Below are positions 26,679 to 34,857 of a stretch of DNA of 64,000 bases, one piece after another. The first letter of the stretch is position 1. Each line of letters opens with the position of its first letter. Below the pieces are notes generated by a model, which ran no database searches, was not told the origin of the DNA, and worked only from the letters and a program-made list of their open reading frames with translations. Origin of the DNA: Clostridium cadaveris (GTDB lineage Bacteria; Bacillota; Clostridia; Clostridiales; Clostridiaceae); NCBI RefSeq assembly GCF_020911725.1, contig NZ_CP076620.1, positions 872,501-936,500 of the forward strand. Direction: 5' to 3'. The position numbers and the translations under genes are program-made.

Positions 26679-27350
26679 ATGACATTTAATGATATTTTTA
26701 AGTCTAGTTTTATTGAAAAAGTATCATCATTTTCACCTATGGATATGGTGATAGCTTTAGGGTTAGCTTTTGTTTTAGGATTATTTATTTTTTATGTTTA
26801 CAAGAAAACTTTTAATGGTGTAATGTATTCCTCTAGTTTTGGGGTATCACTTATGGCAATGACTCTTATAACTACGTTAATAATATTGGCAGTAACATCA
26901 AACGTGGTGCTTTCTCTTGGTATGGTAGGTGCGTTGTCTATTGTTCGTTTTAGAACTGCAATAAAAGAACCTCTTGATATAGCATTTTTATTTTGGTCTA
27001 TATCAGTAGGAATTGTTGTAGGGGCAGGACTTATTCCTCTAGCTGTTTTTGGGTCTATATTTATAGGAATAATAATGATTATATTTGTTAACAAAAAAAG
27101 TACAGACAGTCCATATATACTTTTAGTAAGTTGTAGTGATATGAATTCTGAAAATAATGTTACAAAGGCAATAAGGGAAAGTGTAAGAAAACATATGATA
27201 AAATCAAAAACAGTTTCAACAAAGGGCATAGAATTAACTGTTGAAGTAAGGCTTAAAGATATGTCTACAGATTTTGTAAACAAGATTTCAAATATTGAAG
27301 GAGTGACTAATGCCGTTCTTGTGAGCTATAACGGTGAGTATATGTCTTAA
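26679..27350 (+). CDS. DUF4956 membrane protein
   Basis: A 223-residue protein with about four membrane segments (about 22-40, 55-78, 82-100, 107-150) and a soluble C-terminal domain. The conserved core SLGMVGALSIVRFRTAIKEPLDIAFLFWSISVG near residues 84-116 identifies the DUF4956 family. Function is unknown; the C-terminal region (LLVSCSDMNSENN to GEYMS) has an ACT/ferredoxin-like alternation that might be regulatory. It is flanked at 32 and 15 nt by VTC and CotH genes, so the three products probably work together at the membrane. Confidence 0.8.
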   Translation: MTFNDIFKSSFIEKVSSFSPMDMVIALGLAFVLGLFIFYVYKKTFNGVMYSSSFGVSLMAMTLITTLIILAVTSNVVLSLGMVGALSIVRFRTAIKEPLDIAFLFWSISVGIVVGAGLIPLAVFGSIFIGIIMIIFVNKKSTDSPYILLVSCSDMNSENNVTKAIRESVRKHMIKSKTVSTKGIELTVEVRLKDMSTDFVNKISNIEGVTNAVLVSYNGEYMS

Positions 27351-27365
27351 GGTGGTGTGTAAAAG

Positions 27366-29123
27366 ATGATAAACAGCAAGTATATAGACAAAATTATAGC
27401 TGTATTTGTAATTGTTTCACTTGCTTTCACCATTAGTTTTATGAGAACCTCTTCTTCTACAGAAGCAGCTATAGTAACATTAGAGCCAGAGTATGCTACT
27501 AAACTTTTTGATAAGGAAGGTGTAATAGAAGTAAGTATAAAAGCTGATCAGAGTCAATGGGACGATATGATTAGAAATGCTAATAAAGAAGAATATATTC
27601 CATGTGACGTAACAATAAATGGAACTACATTTAATTCTGTAGGTATAAGACCAAAGGGAAATTCAAGTCTTAACACTATATATAGTGATCCTAATACAGA
27701 TAGATACAGCTTTAAGTTGGAATTTGACCATTATATAAAGGGTCAAACTTGCTTTGGCTTAGATAAATTAGCATTAAATAATATCCAGGCAGACACAACT
27801 TACATGAAGGAGTATCTTTCTTATGATCTTTTAGACTATATGGGTGTAGTATCTCCATTATATTCATTTACGAATATAATGGTAAATGATGAAACTTGGG
27901 GATTTTATATAGCGGTAGAGTGTGTTGAGGAATCTTTTGCAGAAAGAAATTATGGAAGTAACTATGGGATGCTGTATAAGCCTGAAAGTATGGGGATGAA
28001 TGCTAAGAAAAAAGAAAATAATGGAGAGAATGACAAGAATAAAGACAATAATGGACCACCTGATATGAATGGAAAAGGTAATAATGGAGGCAATATAGGA
28101 CCTGGAATGAAAGGTGATATGCCTCAAGGAGAAAATGCTCCAAACATACCTCAAGGTGGCAATGGTGGAAATATGCCGCCAGAAATAAATGGTGAGAACT
28201 TTGGAGAAAATAAAATGCCTCTTTTTAATGGCAATGATATGCCTAATGAAAAGGTCTCTAATTATAATAATGATAGAGAAAATGAAGATAAAAAAAATAT
28301 GATGAATATAGGTATGGGAAGAAACGGGAATAGTGCAGGATGTGATCTTAAGTATGTAGATGATAATATAGATAATTATTCTAATATCTTCAATTCATCA
28401 GTGTTCAAGGTAACAGACGAAGATTATGAGAGAGTTATAACAGCTTTAAAGAATTTAAGTGAGGGTAAAGACTTAGAAAAATATATAGATGTTGACCAAG
28501 TTTTAAGATATTTTGCTGTAAATACTGCTCTTGTAAATCTCGATAGCTATGTGACAAATATGCAGCATAACTACTATTTGTATGAGAATGATGGACAGCT
28601 TTCCATGGTACCATGGGATTATAATTTATCTTTTGCAGGTTTCCAATCAGGGAATGCTACATCAGCTGTAAACTTTGCTATAGATACACCAGTATCAGGA
28701 GTTGAGATGTCAGAGCGCCCAATGCTTTCAAAACTTTTAGAAGTAGATGAATACAAAGAAAAGTATCATGAGTATTTGAGTGAAATAGCATCTAATTATT
28801 TTGGAAATGGCATATTTAAAAACAAAATAAATAAGTTAAATTCTATAATAGGTGAATATGTTAAAAATGATCCTTCAGCTTTTTATACTTATGATGAGTA
28901 CACAAAATCATTAGGAACATTAAAAGAGTTTGGAAGACTTAGAGCATTAAGCATTCAAGGACAGCTAGAAGGAACTATACCTTCTACAACCACTGAACAA
29001 AAAGAAGATTCTTCTAAACTTATAGATGCATCTAGTATAAATCTTTCAACTATGGGAATGCAAGGTGGAGGTGGAGAAAAAGGAAACAGACAAGATAAAA
29101 AGCAAGAATTAAATTTACCCTAA
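27366..29123 (+). CDS. CotH kinase-family protein with a low-complexity insert
   Basis: Secreted or membrane-anchored CotH-family protein (585 residues). A membrane segment near 8-25 acts as signal or anchor. The CotH kinase domain runs from about 45: GIRPKGNSS near 99, FGLDKLALNN near 130, EYLSYDLLDYMG near 146 and the putative metal/nucleotide site MVPWDYNLSFAG near 415. It is interrupted by an insert of about 100 residues (about 213-320) rich in Asn, Gly, Met and Pro. CotH of Bacillus is an atypical protein kinase acting on spore-coat proteins; this one has export signals and VTC/DUF4956 partners, so a cell-surface role is more likely. Confidence 0.85.
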   Translation: MINSKYIDKIIAVFVIVSLAFTISFMRTSSSTEAAIVTLEPEYATKLFDKEGVIEVSIKADQSQWDDMIRNANKEEYIPCDVTINGTTFNSVGIRPKGNSSLNTIYSDPNTDRYSFKLEFDHYIKGQTCFGLDKLALNNIQADTTYMKEYLSYDLLDYMGVVSPLYSFTNIMVNDETWGFYIAVECVEESFAERNYGSNYGMLYKPESMGMNAKKKENNGENDKNKDNNGPPDMNGKGNNGGNIGPGMKGDMPQGENAPNIPQGGNGGNMPPEINGENFGENKMPLFNGNDMPNEKVSNYNNDRENEDKKNMMNIGMGRNGNSAGCDLKYVDDNIDNYSNIFNSSVFKVTDEDYERVITALKNLSEGKDLEKYIDVDQVLRYFAVNTALVNLDSYVTNMQHNYYLYENDGQLSMVPWDYNLSFAGFQSGNATSAVNFAIDTPVSGVEMSERPMLSKLLEVDEYKEKYHEYLSEIASNYFGNGIFKNKINKLNSIIGEYVKNDPSAFYTYDEYTKSLGTLKEFGRLRALSIQGQLEGTIPSTTTEQKEDSSKLIDASSINLSTMGMQGGGGEKGNRQDKKQELNLP

Positions 29124-29149
29124 ATTTTGTTGCCTGTGCAACGGAATAT

Positions 29150-29236
29150 TTGAGTTTATTTTAGTATAATAAGAATACAAACTGAATTCTTAGCTTTAGG
29201 CTAAGATTTAACTTTGACTTGATTAAATAAACTCAA
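29150..29236. repeat. Long-range 12-bp inverted repeat ahead of the ferredoxin gene
   Basis: TTGAGTTTATTT (29150-29161) and AAATAAACTCAA (29225-29236) are perfect reverse complements. Between them lies a second hairpin, CTTAGC/GCTAAG, and a TATAAT at 29165. The right arm touches the AAGGGGG binding site. It could be operator DNA or, if transcribed, a structured leader. Confidence 0.5.
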
Positions 29237-29252
29237 GGGGGAATTAATAAAT

Positions 29253-29990
29253 ATGATTAGACAAATAATAAAAATAGATGAATCAAAATGTAATGGATGT
29301 GGATTATGTGTGACTGCATGTCATGAAGGAGCTCTAGGAATAATTGATGGAAAGGCAAAACTTTTAAGAGACGACTACTGCGACGGATTAGGAAATTGCC
29401 TTCCTGTATGTCCTACAGGAGCACTTTTATTCGAAAACAGAGAGGCAGATGCATTTGATGAAGTGGCTGTTCAAGATAATATGAAACAAGCTAAAGAAGT
29501 TGAAAAGGAAAAGTTACCTTGCGGATGTCCAGGAAGTCAGAGTAAAGTTATAAAAAGACAAACTTTATCTATAGGTAGAGGAAATTTAAATAGCACAAAT
29601 AGAACTACAAATGAGAATACAATATCTGAGCTTATGCAATGGCCGGTTCAAATAAAGCTGGTTCCTGTAAATGCTCCTTATTTTGATAATTGTAATCTTC
29701 TTATAGCAGCTGATTGTACAGCCTATGCTTATGGAAATTTCCACGGTAAATTTATAAAAAATAAGGTTACAATAATAGGCTGTCCAAAACTAGATGAAGG
29801 AAATTATGCTGAGAAGTTAACTGCTATAATAAAAAATAACAACATAAAATCAGTTTCCGTAGTAAAAATGGAAGTGCCATGCTGTACAGGAATTTTAAAC
29901 TCCGTAAAAGAAGCTTTGAAAAATAGTGGGAAAATAATACCATGGAGTATTTCTACTATAAGTACAAGCGGAGAAATAATTGAAGAGTAG
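29253..29990 (+). CDS. 4Fe-4S ferredoxin-domain iron-sulfur protein
   Basis: A 245-residue protein with an N-terminal two-[4Fe-4S] ferredoxin domain: CNGCGLCVTACHEGAL near residue 12 and CDGLGNCLPVCPTGAL near 43. The second cluster spacing is slightly unusual (CDGLGNC). A linker with a CGCPGS motif near 90 leads to a C-terminal domain with CNLLIAADCTAYAYG, IIGCPKLD and VPCCTGI, which may bind another cluster. Similar proteins occur widely in anaerobes with no assigned partner. AAGGGGGAATTAATAA precedes the ATG. A terminator follows, so it is a single-gene unit. Confidence 0.82.
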   Translation: MIRQIIKIDESKCNGCGLCVTACHEGALGIIDGKAKLLRDDYCDGLGNCLPVCPTGALLFENREADAFDEVAVQDNMKQAKEVEKEKLPCGCPGSQSKVIKRQTLSIGRGNLNSTNRTTNENTISELMQWPVQIKLVPVNAPYFDNCNLLIAADCTAYAYGNFHGKFIKNKVTIIGCPKLDEGNYAEKLTAIIKNNNIKSVSVVKMEVPCCTGILNSVKEALKNSGKIIPWSISTISTSGEIIEE

Positions 29991-30019
29991 TAAGTATAAT
30001 AAAAATTAAGTCTTTATAG

Positions 30020-30056
30020 GCAGGATAATCTTTAAAAAGATATCCTGCTTTTGCTT
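30020..30056 (+). terminator. Terminator after the ferredoxin gene
   Basis: GCAGGATAATC pairs with GATATCCTGC (one bulged A), followed by TTTTGCTTT. Confidence 0.78.
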
Positions 30057-30149
30057 TATATAAATTCAATAGTCAGAATTAATAAAAAATTGTTATAAAA
30101 ATTAACACTTATTGGCTATAATTTTATATATAAGAGTGAGGTGGTTAAT

Positions 30150-31364
30150 TTGAAAAAATATATTAAAGTATTTAGTGTAATAGGGTTTTTGATTTTAGGA
30201 GCAGCTACTGGATATGCATATACAAATCAATTATACAAGGAAAAAGATGAGATTAAAGCGGAATTACCAAATGATGAAGATACGATAACATTAACTTCGG
30301 TTGGAAACATAATATTCCATCAAAGTCAGATAGATGGAGCAAAAGAAGGCAAAAGTTATGATTTTTCAAAGTCTTTTGAGTATGTCAAAGATGTTTTAAG
30401 TGATAGTGATATAGCTGTTGGAACTCTTGAAACGGTTTTTGCTGGAGGGGGAAACTATAGTGGTTTTCCGTTATTTAATACTCCAGATGAAGCTTTGGGA
30501 GACATAAAAAATAGCGGCATTGATATTGTGAATTATGGACATAATCATATCGTAGATAAGGGTATTGCTGCTATAAAAAGAACAATTGAATTAACAGAAA
30601 AACAAGGGCTTCAATATATAGGAGTGAGGAAAGATACTTCTTCTAAAAAGTATCTTATTAGTGAAGCAGATGGTGTAAAGATAGGATTTATGTCATATGT
30701 CTATGAAACTCCAACTCAAAAGGGAAAGAAAACGATAAATTCTTTACCTATCTCTAAAGAAATAGAGGGAATTGTAAATACTTTTAATTACAAAGAACTC
30801 TCAAAACTTTATGAAGATATGAAAAATAATATGGCATCTATGAAAAGAGATGGAGCTCAGTTTATAGTTCTTGAAATACATTGGGGGAATGAATATGATA
30901 CAAAGCCATCTCAATATCAAAAGGATATAGCTAAAAAGGCAAATGAGCTTGGTGTTGATCTTGTATTAGGAGCACATCCTCATGTAATTCAGCCATGTGA
31001 ACTAATAAAAGGCAAGACAAAAAATACATTAGTTACATATTCTCAAGGGAATTTTTTATCCAATCAATGCTATGAAGAATTAAAGAATAGATTAACTGAA
31101 GATGGATATATACTAAAGATTAACTTGAAGAAGGGAAATGAGGTTAAAATACAGGACTATGAGATAATACCTACCTGGGTTTATAGAGAAGAAAAGGAAA
31201 AAGGATTATTTACTCATAGAGTAATTCCTATAGATGAAGCTGTTAAGAATAAAGAAAGATTTAATTTGACAGATGAGGCAATTAGCAGGGTAAAAACTTC
31301 TATAGCAGATACAGAAAAAATCCTTGGAGAAGATACGGAAAATGTTATAAAGGTAATTGATTAA
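30150..31364 (+). CDS. CapA-family (PGA_cap) metallophosphatase-like protein
   Basis: A 404-residue protein of the CapA/PgsA family, related to the calcineurin-like fold. An N-terminal membrane segment (about 5-24) anchors or exports it. Core motifs: LTSVGNIIFHQSQ near 50, GTLETVFAGG near 92, NYGHNHIVDKG near 129, EIHWGNEYD near 242, LGAHPHVIQP near 276 and YSQGNF near 301. Family members act in poly-gamma-glutamate or other capsule pathways, but no other capsule gene is adjacent. The start is TTG because GAGGTG lies 6 nt upstream; the GTG three codons earlier overlaps that site. Confidence 0.82.
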   Translation: MKKYIKVFSVIGFLILGAATGYAYTNQLYKEKDEIKAELPNDEDTITLTSVGNIIFHQSQIDGAKEGKSYDFSKSFEYVKDVLSDSDIAVGTLETVFAGGGNYSGFPLFNTPDEALGDIKNSGIDIVNYGHNHIVDKGIAAIKRTIELTEKQGLQYIGVRKDTSSKKYLISEADGVKIGFMSYVYETPTQKGKKTINSLPISKEIEGIVNTFNYKELSKLYEDMKNNMASMKRDGAQFIVLEIHWGNEYDTKPSQYQKDIAKKANELGVDLVLGAHPHVIQPCELIKGKTKNTLVTYSQGNFLSNQCYEELKNRLTEDGYILKINLKKGNEVKIQDYEIIPTWVYREEKEKGLFTHRVIPIDEAVKNKERFNLTDEAISRVKTSIADTEKILGEDTENVIKVID

Positions 31365-31449
31365 AAACAAGATCAAAGTTTATGTAGGATGTAAAATCGT
31401 TTTAGATGTATGGGTTTTACCATATCATTATGGTAATCAATGTAGAAAG

Positions 31450-31487
31450 TGTAAACGTTGAAATGCGACGTATTTCTCCATTATAAT
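31450..31487 (+). promoter_or_regulatory. Promoter with overlapping CcpA (cre) site, pepV-PTS operon
   Basis: TTGAAA (31458-31463) and TATAAT (31482-31487) are 18 nt apart. TGTAAACGTTGAAA (31450-31463) matches 12 of 14 positions of the cre consensus and covers the -35. Binding of CcpA there would repress, so carbon catabolite control of the operon is inferred. Confidence 0.55.
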
Positions 31488-31535
31488 TAAGTCATGAACT
31501 GAAAGATAGTTTCTTAAAAAATTAAATGGAAGGAT

Positions 31536-32942
31536 GTCGATAATATTATAAATAAGTTACAATTAAAAAAGCTTATAAAAGAAAATATGCCCTATCTCAT
31601 AAAAGATTTGGAAAAATTAGTGGCAGTTCCTTCGATTAGAGATTTAAATACTAAAAAAGAAGATGCACCTTTCGGAGAGAACATAAGTAAAGCTTTTGAT
31701 GAGTTTTTAACCATAGCCAAAAGAGAAGGATTCAGAACGGAAGATTTTAATGGATATGCAGCTCATGCAGAAATAGGTAGTGGAGATGAATTTATAGGAG
31801 TGTTAGGACACTTAGATGTGGTACCTATATTTAATCCAGACCAATGGCATAGTGATCCATTTAAAATGACAGAGAGAGATGGATTTTTATATGGTAGAGG
31901 TGTAAACGATGATAAAGGTCCTATTTTAGCTGCTTTATATTCTGTGAAAATTTTAAAAGAACTAAATTTAGACATGAAAAGAAGAGTCAGAATTATAGTT
32001 GGTGGAGCAGAAGAAACTACATGGGAATGTATGAAGTATTATTTTTCAAAGAATCCTCAACCAGTATATGGATTTTCACCTGATGGAGATTTTCCTATAG
32101 TAAATGGTGAAAAAGGGATAATGTACTATTCATACAGACTCGATGAAGCTACAAAAAATGATAATAAACATAACCTTGCAAAGGTTTGTAGTAAAGATGA
32201 AGACGGATTTGTTTGTGATTTTATAGAAGCAGAATTTATAACCAAAGATGAAAAAGAGCTTAAGTCATTATTAAAAAGAGCTTCTTCTGTAGAAATTAAG
32301 GATAACAAAGTTCGTGTCACCTATGAGGGTAAGAGAGCTTTGTCAAGGCATCCTGAAAGAGGTGAAAATGCTGCATTTAAGTTCGGTAAAGATTTATGTG
32401 AAATAAGAGAATTAAACAGCAAAGGTAAAGCACTTAGAAATATATTAGAGAAATATTTTATAGATTCTATTTATGGTGAGAACATAGGACTTAATGTTGA
32501 TGATAAAGAAATGGGAAACACAACTATGTGTCTTATGAATTTATTTTTTAGGGAAGAGGATTTTTGCATAAAATTTGATTTTAGATATCCAAAAGGTATT
32601 AAAAAAGAAAAAGTTAAAGATACCTTCAAAAGGATAGCAGATGAAAATGGACTAATTTATGAAATAACTAAAGAACTTGATATGTTATATGTAAGCCCAG
32701 AGAGTGAACTTATATCATCTTTAAAGTCTGCCTATAATGAAGTTATGGGAGAAGAAGCAGAGCTTATAAGTAAGGGAGCAGCTTCATATGCTCGAACGCT
32801 TAAAGAAGGCGTTGCTTTTGGGCCAACCTTAATAGGGGACGTACCAAATTCACATAAAGCAAATGAGAATATAAAAATAGAGACACTTGAAAAGGCAATA
32901 GAAATATATTGCAATGCTATATATTTGTTAGCATGCAGGTAA
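31536..32942 (+). CDS. Dipeptidase PepV (M20 family), start uncertain
   Basis: Zinc dipeptidase of the PepV type. Metal-binding and catalytic motifs: GHLDVVP, GRGVNDDKGP, GGAEETTWECM, SPDGDFP and, C-terminally, the ARTLKEGVAFGP/NSHKANE region. The frame stays open upstream of the first ATG (31587) through IINKLQLKKLIKEN, which belongs to the usual PepV N-terminus, and that ATG has no binding site. GGAAGGA at 31528-31534 points to a start around 31536-31545, where only GTC or ATT codons are in frame; an ATG at 31535 is out of frame. A rare start codon or a small indel is possible. It is 19 nt upstream of the PTS gene. Confidence 0.82.
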   Translation, partial: VDNIINKLQLKKLIKENMPYLIKDLEKLVAVPSIRDLNTKKEDAPFGENISKAFDEFLTIAKREGFRTEDFNGYAAHAEIGSGDEFIGVLGHLDVVPIFNPDQWHSDPFKMTERDGFLYGRGVNDDKGPILAALYSVKILKELNLDMKRRVRIIVGGAEETTWECMKYYFSKNPQPVYGFSPDGDFPIVNGEKGIMYYSYRLDEATKNDNKHNLAKVCSKDEDGFVCDFIEAEFITKDEKELKSLLKRASSVEIKDNKVRVTYEGKRALSRHPERGENAAFKFGKDLCEIRELNSKGKALRNILEKYFIDSIYGENIGLNVDDKEMGNTTMCLMNLFFREEDFCIKFDFRYPKGIKKEKVKDTFKRIADENGLIYEITKELDMLYVSPESELISSLKSAYNEVMGEEAELISKGAASYARTLKEGVAFGPTLIGDVPNSHKANENIKIETLEKAIEIYCNAIYLLACR

Positions 32943-32961
32943 AAAAGAGGAGGAAAAACAA

Positions 32962-34581
32962 ATGAAAGATAAACTGCAAGTTATATCAGGAGCAATGATG
33001 ATACCAGTTATACTACTTGTTGTAGCAGGGGTATTTATAGGACTTGGATCAGCATTTGTAAACATGGAAAATGTAGGAGCCTTAGGACTTGGATGGCTTA
33101 TAACAGAGGGAGGAATGCTTCACTCATTTTTTAAGGTGATAAATGACCTAGGATTTATGGTAATGAGATTTTTACCAATATTCTTCGCTGTAGGTATAGC
33201 GTTTGGTCTATCTAAAAAAGAAAAAGGATGGGGTGCATTTGGTGGATTAGTATTATTCATAGCTATGCACACTGTAATAAGCACTTTACTTGGAATTAAC
33301 GGAATAAATGCGCAAACTGCAACAGCAGAAGCATTTATGAAATCAGGACTTAGCGAACAAGCTGCAATGAATAAAAGCGCACTTTATACTACTTTCTTAG
33401 GAATATTTACTTTTGATTCAAGCATATTTGGAGCTATAATATCAGGATTTGTTGCAAGTTTAGTACATAACAAATTCTGTGAGAAGGAACTTCCAAATGC
33501 ACTATCATTCTTCTCAGGTCCAAGATTTGTTCAAATAATGTTATTTGTAGTAGCAATACCACTAGGATTAATTATGTATTTTGTATGGCCTTATATAGGA
33601 GGTGCTCTTGCAGCTGTAGGTAATTTTATAGGATCAAGTGGACTAGTTGGAACATTTACTTTCGGAGCGGCAGATAAAGCTTTACTTCCATTTGGAATAC
33701 ATCACTTAATAGCATTCCCAATCGAGTACACTAAAGTTGGTGGAGCTATGGAAATAGGTGGAGTTATTTATGAGGGTGTAAATAACATAAAGCTTGCTCA
33801 AATGGGAGATCCAAATACATTATCTTATATAGTACGTAACTTTACAACAGGACGTTTACTAATACATTTTGCAATACTACCAGGTGCAGCATTAGCTATG
33901 TATAAAACTGCAAGACCAGAGAACAAGAAAAAAGCTGCAAGTATATTAATACCAGCAATACTTACAGCTATGTTAGTTGGTGTTACAGAGCCAATCGAGT
34001 ATACATTCTTATTCGTAGCTCCACTACTATACTTCCTAGCATATGTTCCACTAGCAGGATTAACTTATGTTGTAACTGAGGCTACAAATGTTTCAATAAT
34101 GGGAGAATCATTTAGAAATATGTTTCCTAACTTATTACAACCACAAAAGGTTCACGCATGGTCATTATTATACTTAATACCAGTATTCTTCATTGTAGCT
34201 TATATTTTATTCAAGTATGTTATAGTTAAATTTAATATCAAGACTCCAGGTAGATCTGAGAATAAGGATGTTAAACTATATAGCAAAAAAGAGTACAAGG
34301 CAAGAGAAGAAGGCAAAGCTAGCATTAATGATAACTCTGAGTTAATCAGTGGAATTATTGAAGGTCTTGGCGGCGCTGATAACATAGTAAATGTTACAAA
34401 TTGTGCTACAAGATTAAGAGTAGAACTTAATGATGCAGAAAAAACTGCTGATAATGATACTTGGGTTAATAAATTAGAAGCAACTGGGGTTGTAAGAAGA
34501 AAGAAATCTCTTCAAGTAATATATGGACCTCATGTAATAACTTTAGCAGCAAAAGTTAAAGAACAATTAGGAATGGATTAA
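32962..34581 (+). CDS. PTS permease, glucose-family EIICB
   Basis: Phosphotransferase permease of 539 residues. The EIIC part (about 1-430) carries glucose-superfamily features: PIFFAVGIAFGLSKKEKGWGAF near 73, FGIHHLIAFPIEY near 240, and LVGVTEPIEYTFLFVAPLLYF near 335. The C-terminal EIIB domain (about 455-539) has the phospho-Cys in NVTNCATRLRVEL. No EIIA domain is present, so phosphate must come from a separate EIIA. Epimerase, YitT, PRD regulator and transaldolase genes nearby suggest a sugar handled by an epimerase and an aldolase rather than plain glucose. Confidence 0.88.
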   Translation: MKDKLQVISGAMMIPVILLVVAGVFIGLGSAFVNMENVGALGLGWLITEGGMLHSFFKVINDLGFMVMRFLPIFFAVGIAFGLSKKEKGWGAFGGLVLFIAMHTVISTLLGINGINAQTATAEAFMKSGLSEQAAMNKSALYTTFLGIFTFDSSIFGAIISGFVASLVHNKFCEKELPNALSFFSGPRFVQIMLFVVAIPLGLIMYFVWPYIGGALAAVGNFIGSSGLVGTFTFGAADKALLPFGIHHLIAFPIEYTKVGGAMEIGGVIYEGVNNIKLAQMGDPNTLSYIVRNFTTGRLLIHFAILPGAALAMYKTARPENKKKAASILIPAILTAMLVGVTEPIEYTFLFVAPLLYFLAYVPLAGLTYVVTEATNVSIMGESFRNMFPNLLQPQKVHAWSLLYLIPVFFIVAYILFKYVIVKFNIKTPGRSENKDVKLYSKKEYKAREEGKASINDNSELISGIIEGLGGADNIVNVTNCATRLRVELNDAEKTADNDTWVNKLEATGVVRRKKSLQVIYGPHVITLAAKVKEQLGMD

Positions 34582-34600
34582 TAATTCCTTGAGCACACTA

Positions 34601-34641
34601 ATAGACCTAGACTGGACAGGCAGTCTAGGTCTATTTTTGCA
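34601..34641 (+). terminator. Terminator after the PTS gene
   Basis: ATAGACCTAGACTG and CAGTCTAGGTCTAT form a perfect 14-bp stem with a 6-nt loop, followed by TTTTTGC. Confidence 0.9.
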
Positions 34642-34681
34642 TGTAAATATAAATATATCAACTAAATCTAATATATACCAT

Positions 34682-34857
34682 TATAATTTACCACAATATA
34701 AAGGTAAGTTAAGGAGGGTCTAAACCCATTGACGGTAGGGGTTCAGCCAGTGTAAGATAAATATGAAAAGAAGCTAAGAAACAGTTCAAACAATATGACG
34801 TAAGCAAAAATATAAGAATAAATAATAATAATAATTAGTATATAGGAGGAATTTAAA
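34682..34857 (+). promoter_or_regulatory. Leader of the epimerase gene with a putative operator and hairpin
   Basis: TATAAT (34682-34687) has only a weak -35. The adjacent motif TTACCACAATATAAAGG (34688-34704) recurs with a two-base difference upstream of the phosphofructokinase gene. An imperfect hairpin (GGTCTAAACCC with GGGTTCAGCC) lies about 34718-34757. Its role is unknown. Confidence 0.4.

Noticed and set aside
26798-27283. A 161-codon minus-strand frame opposite the DUF4956 gene
   Set aside because: The plus-strand gene has clear family motifs and operon context; the opposite frame is a by-product of hydrophobic codon usage.
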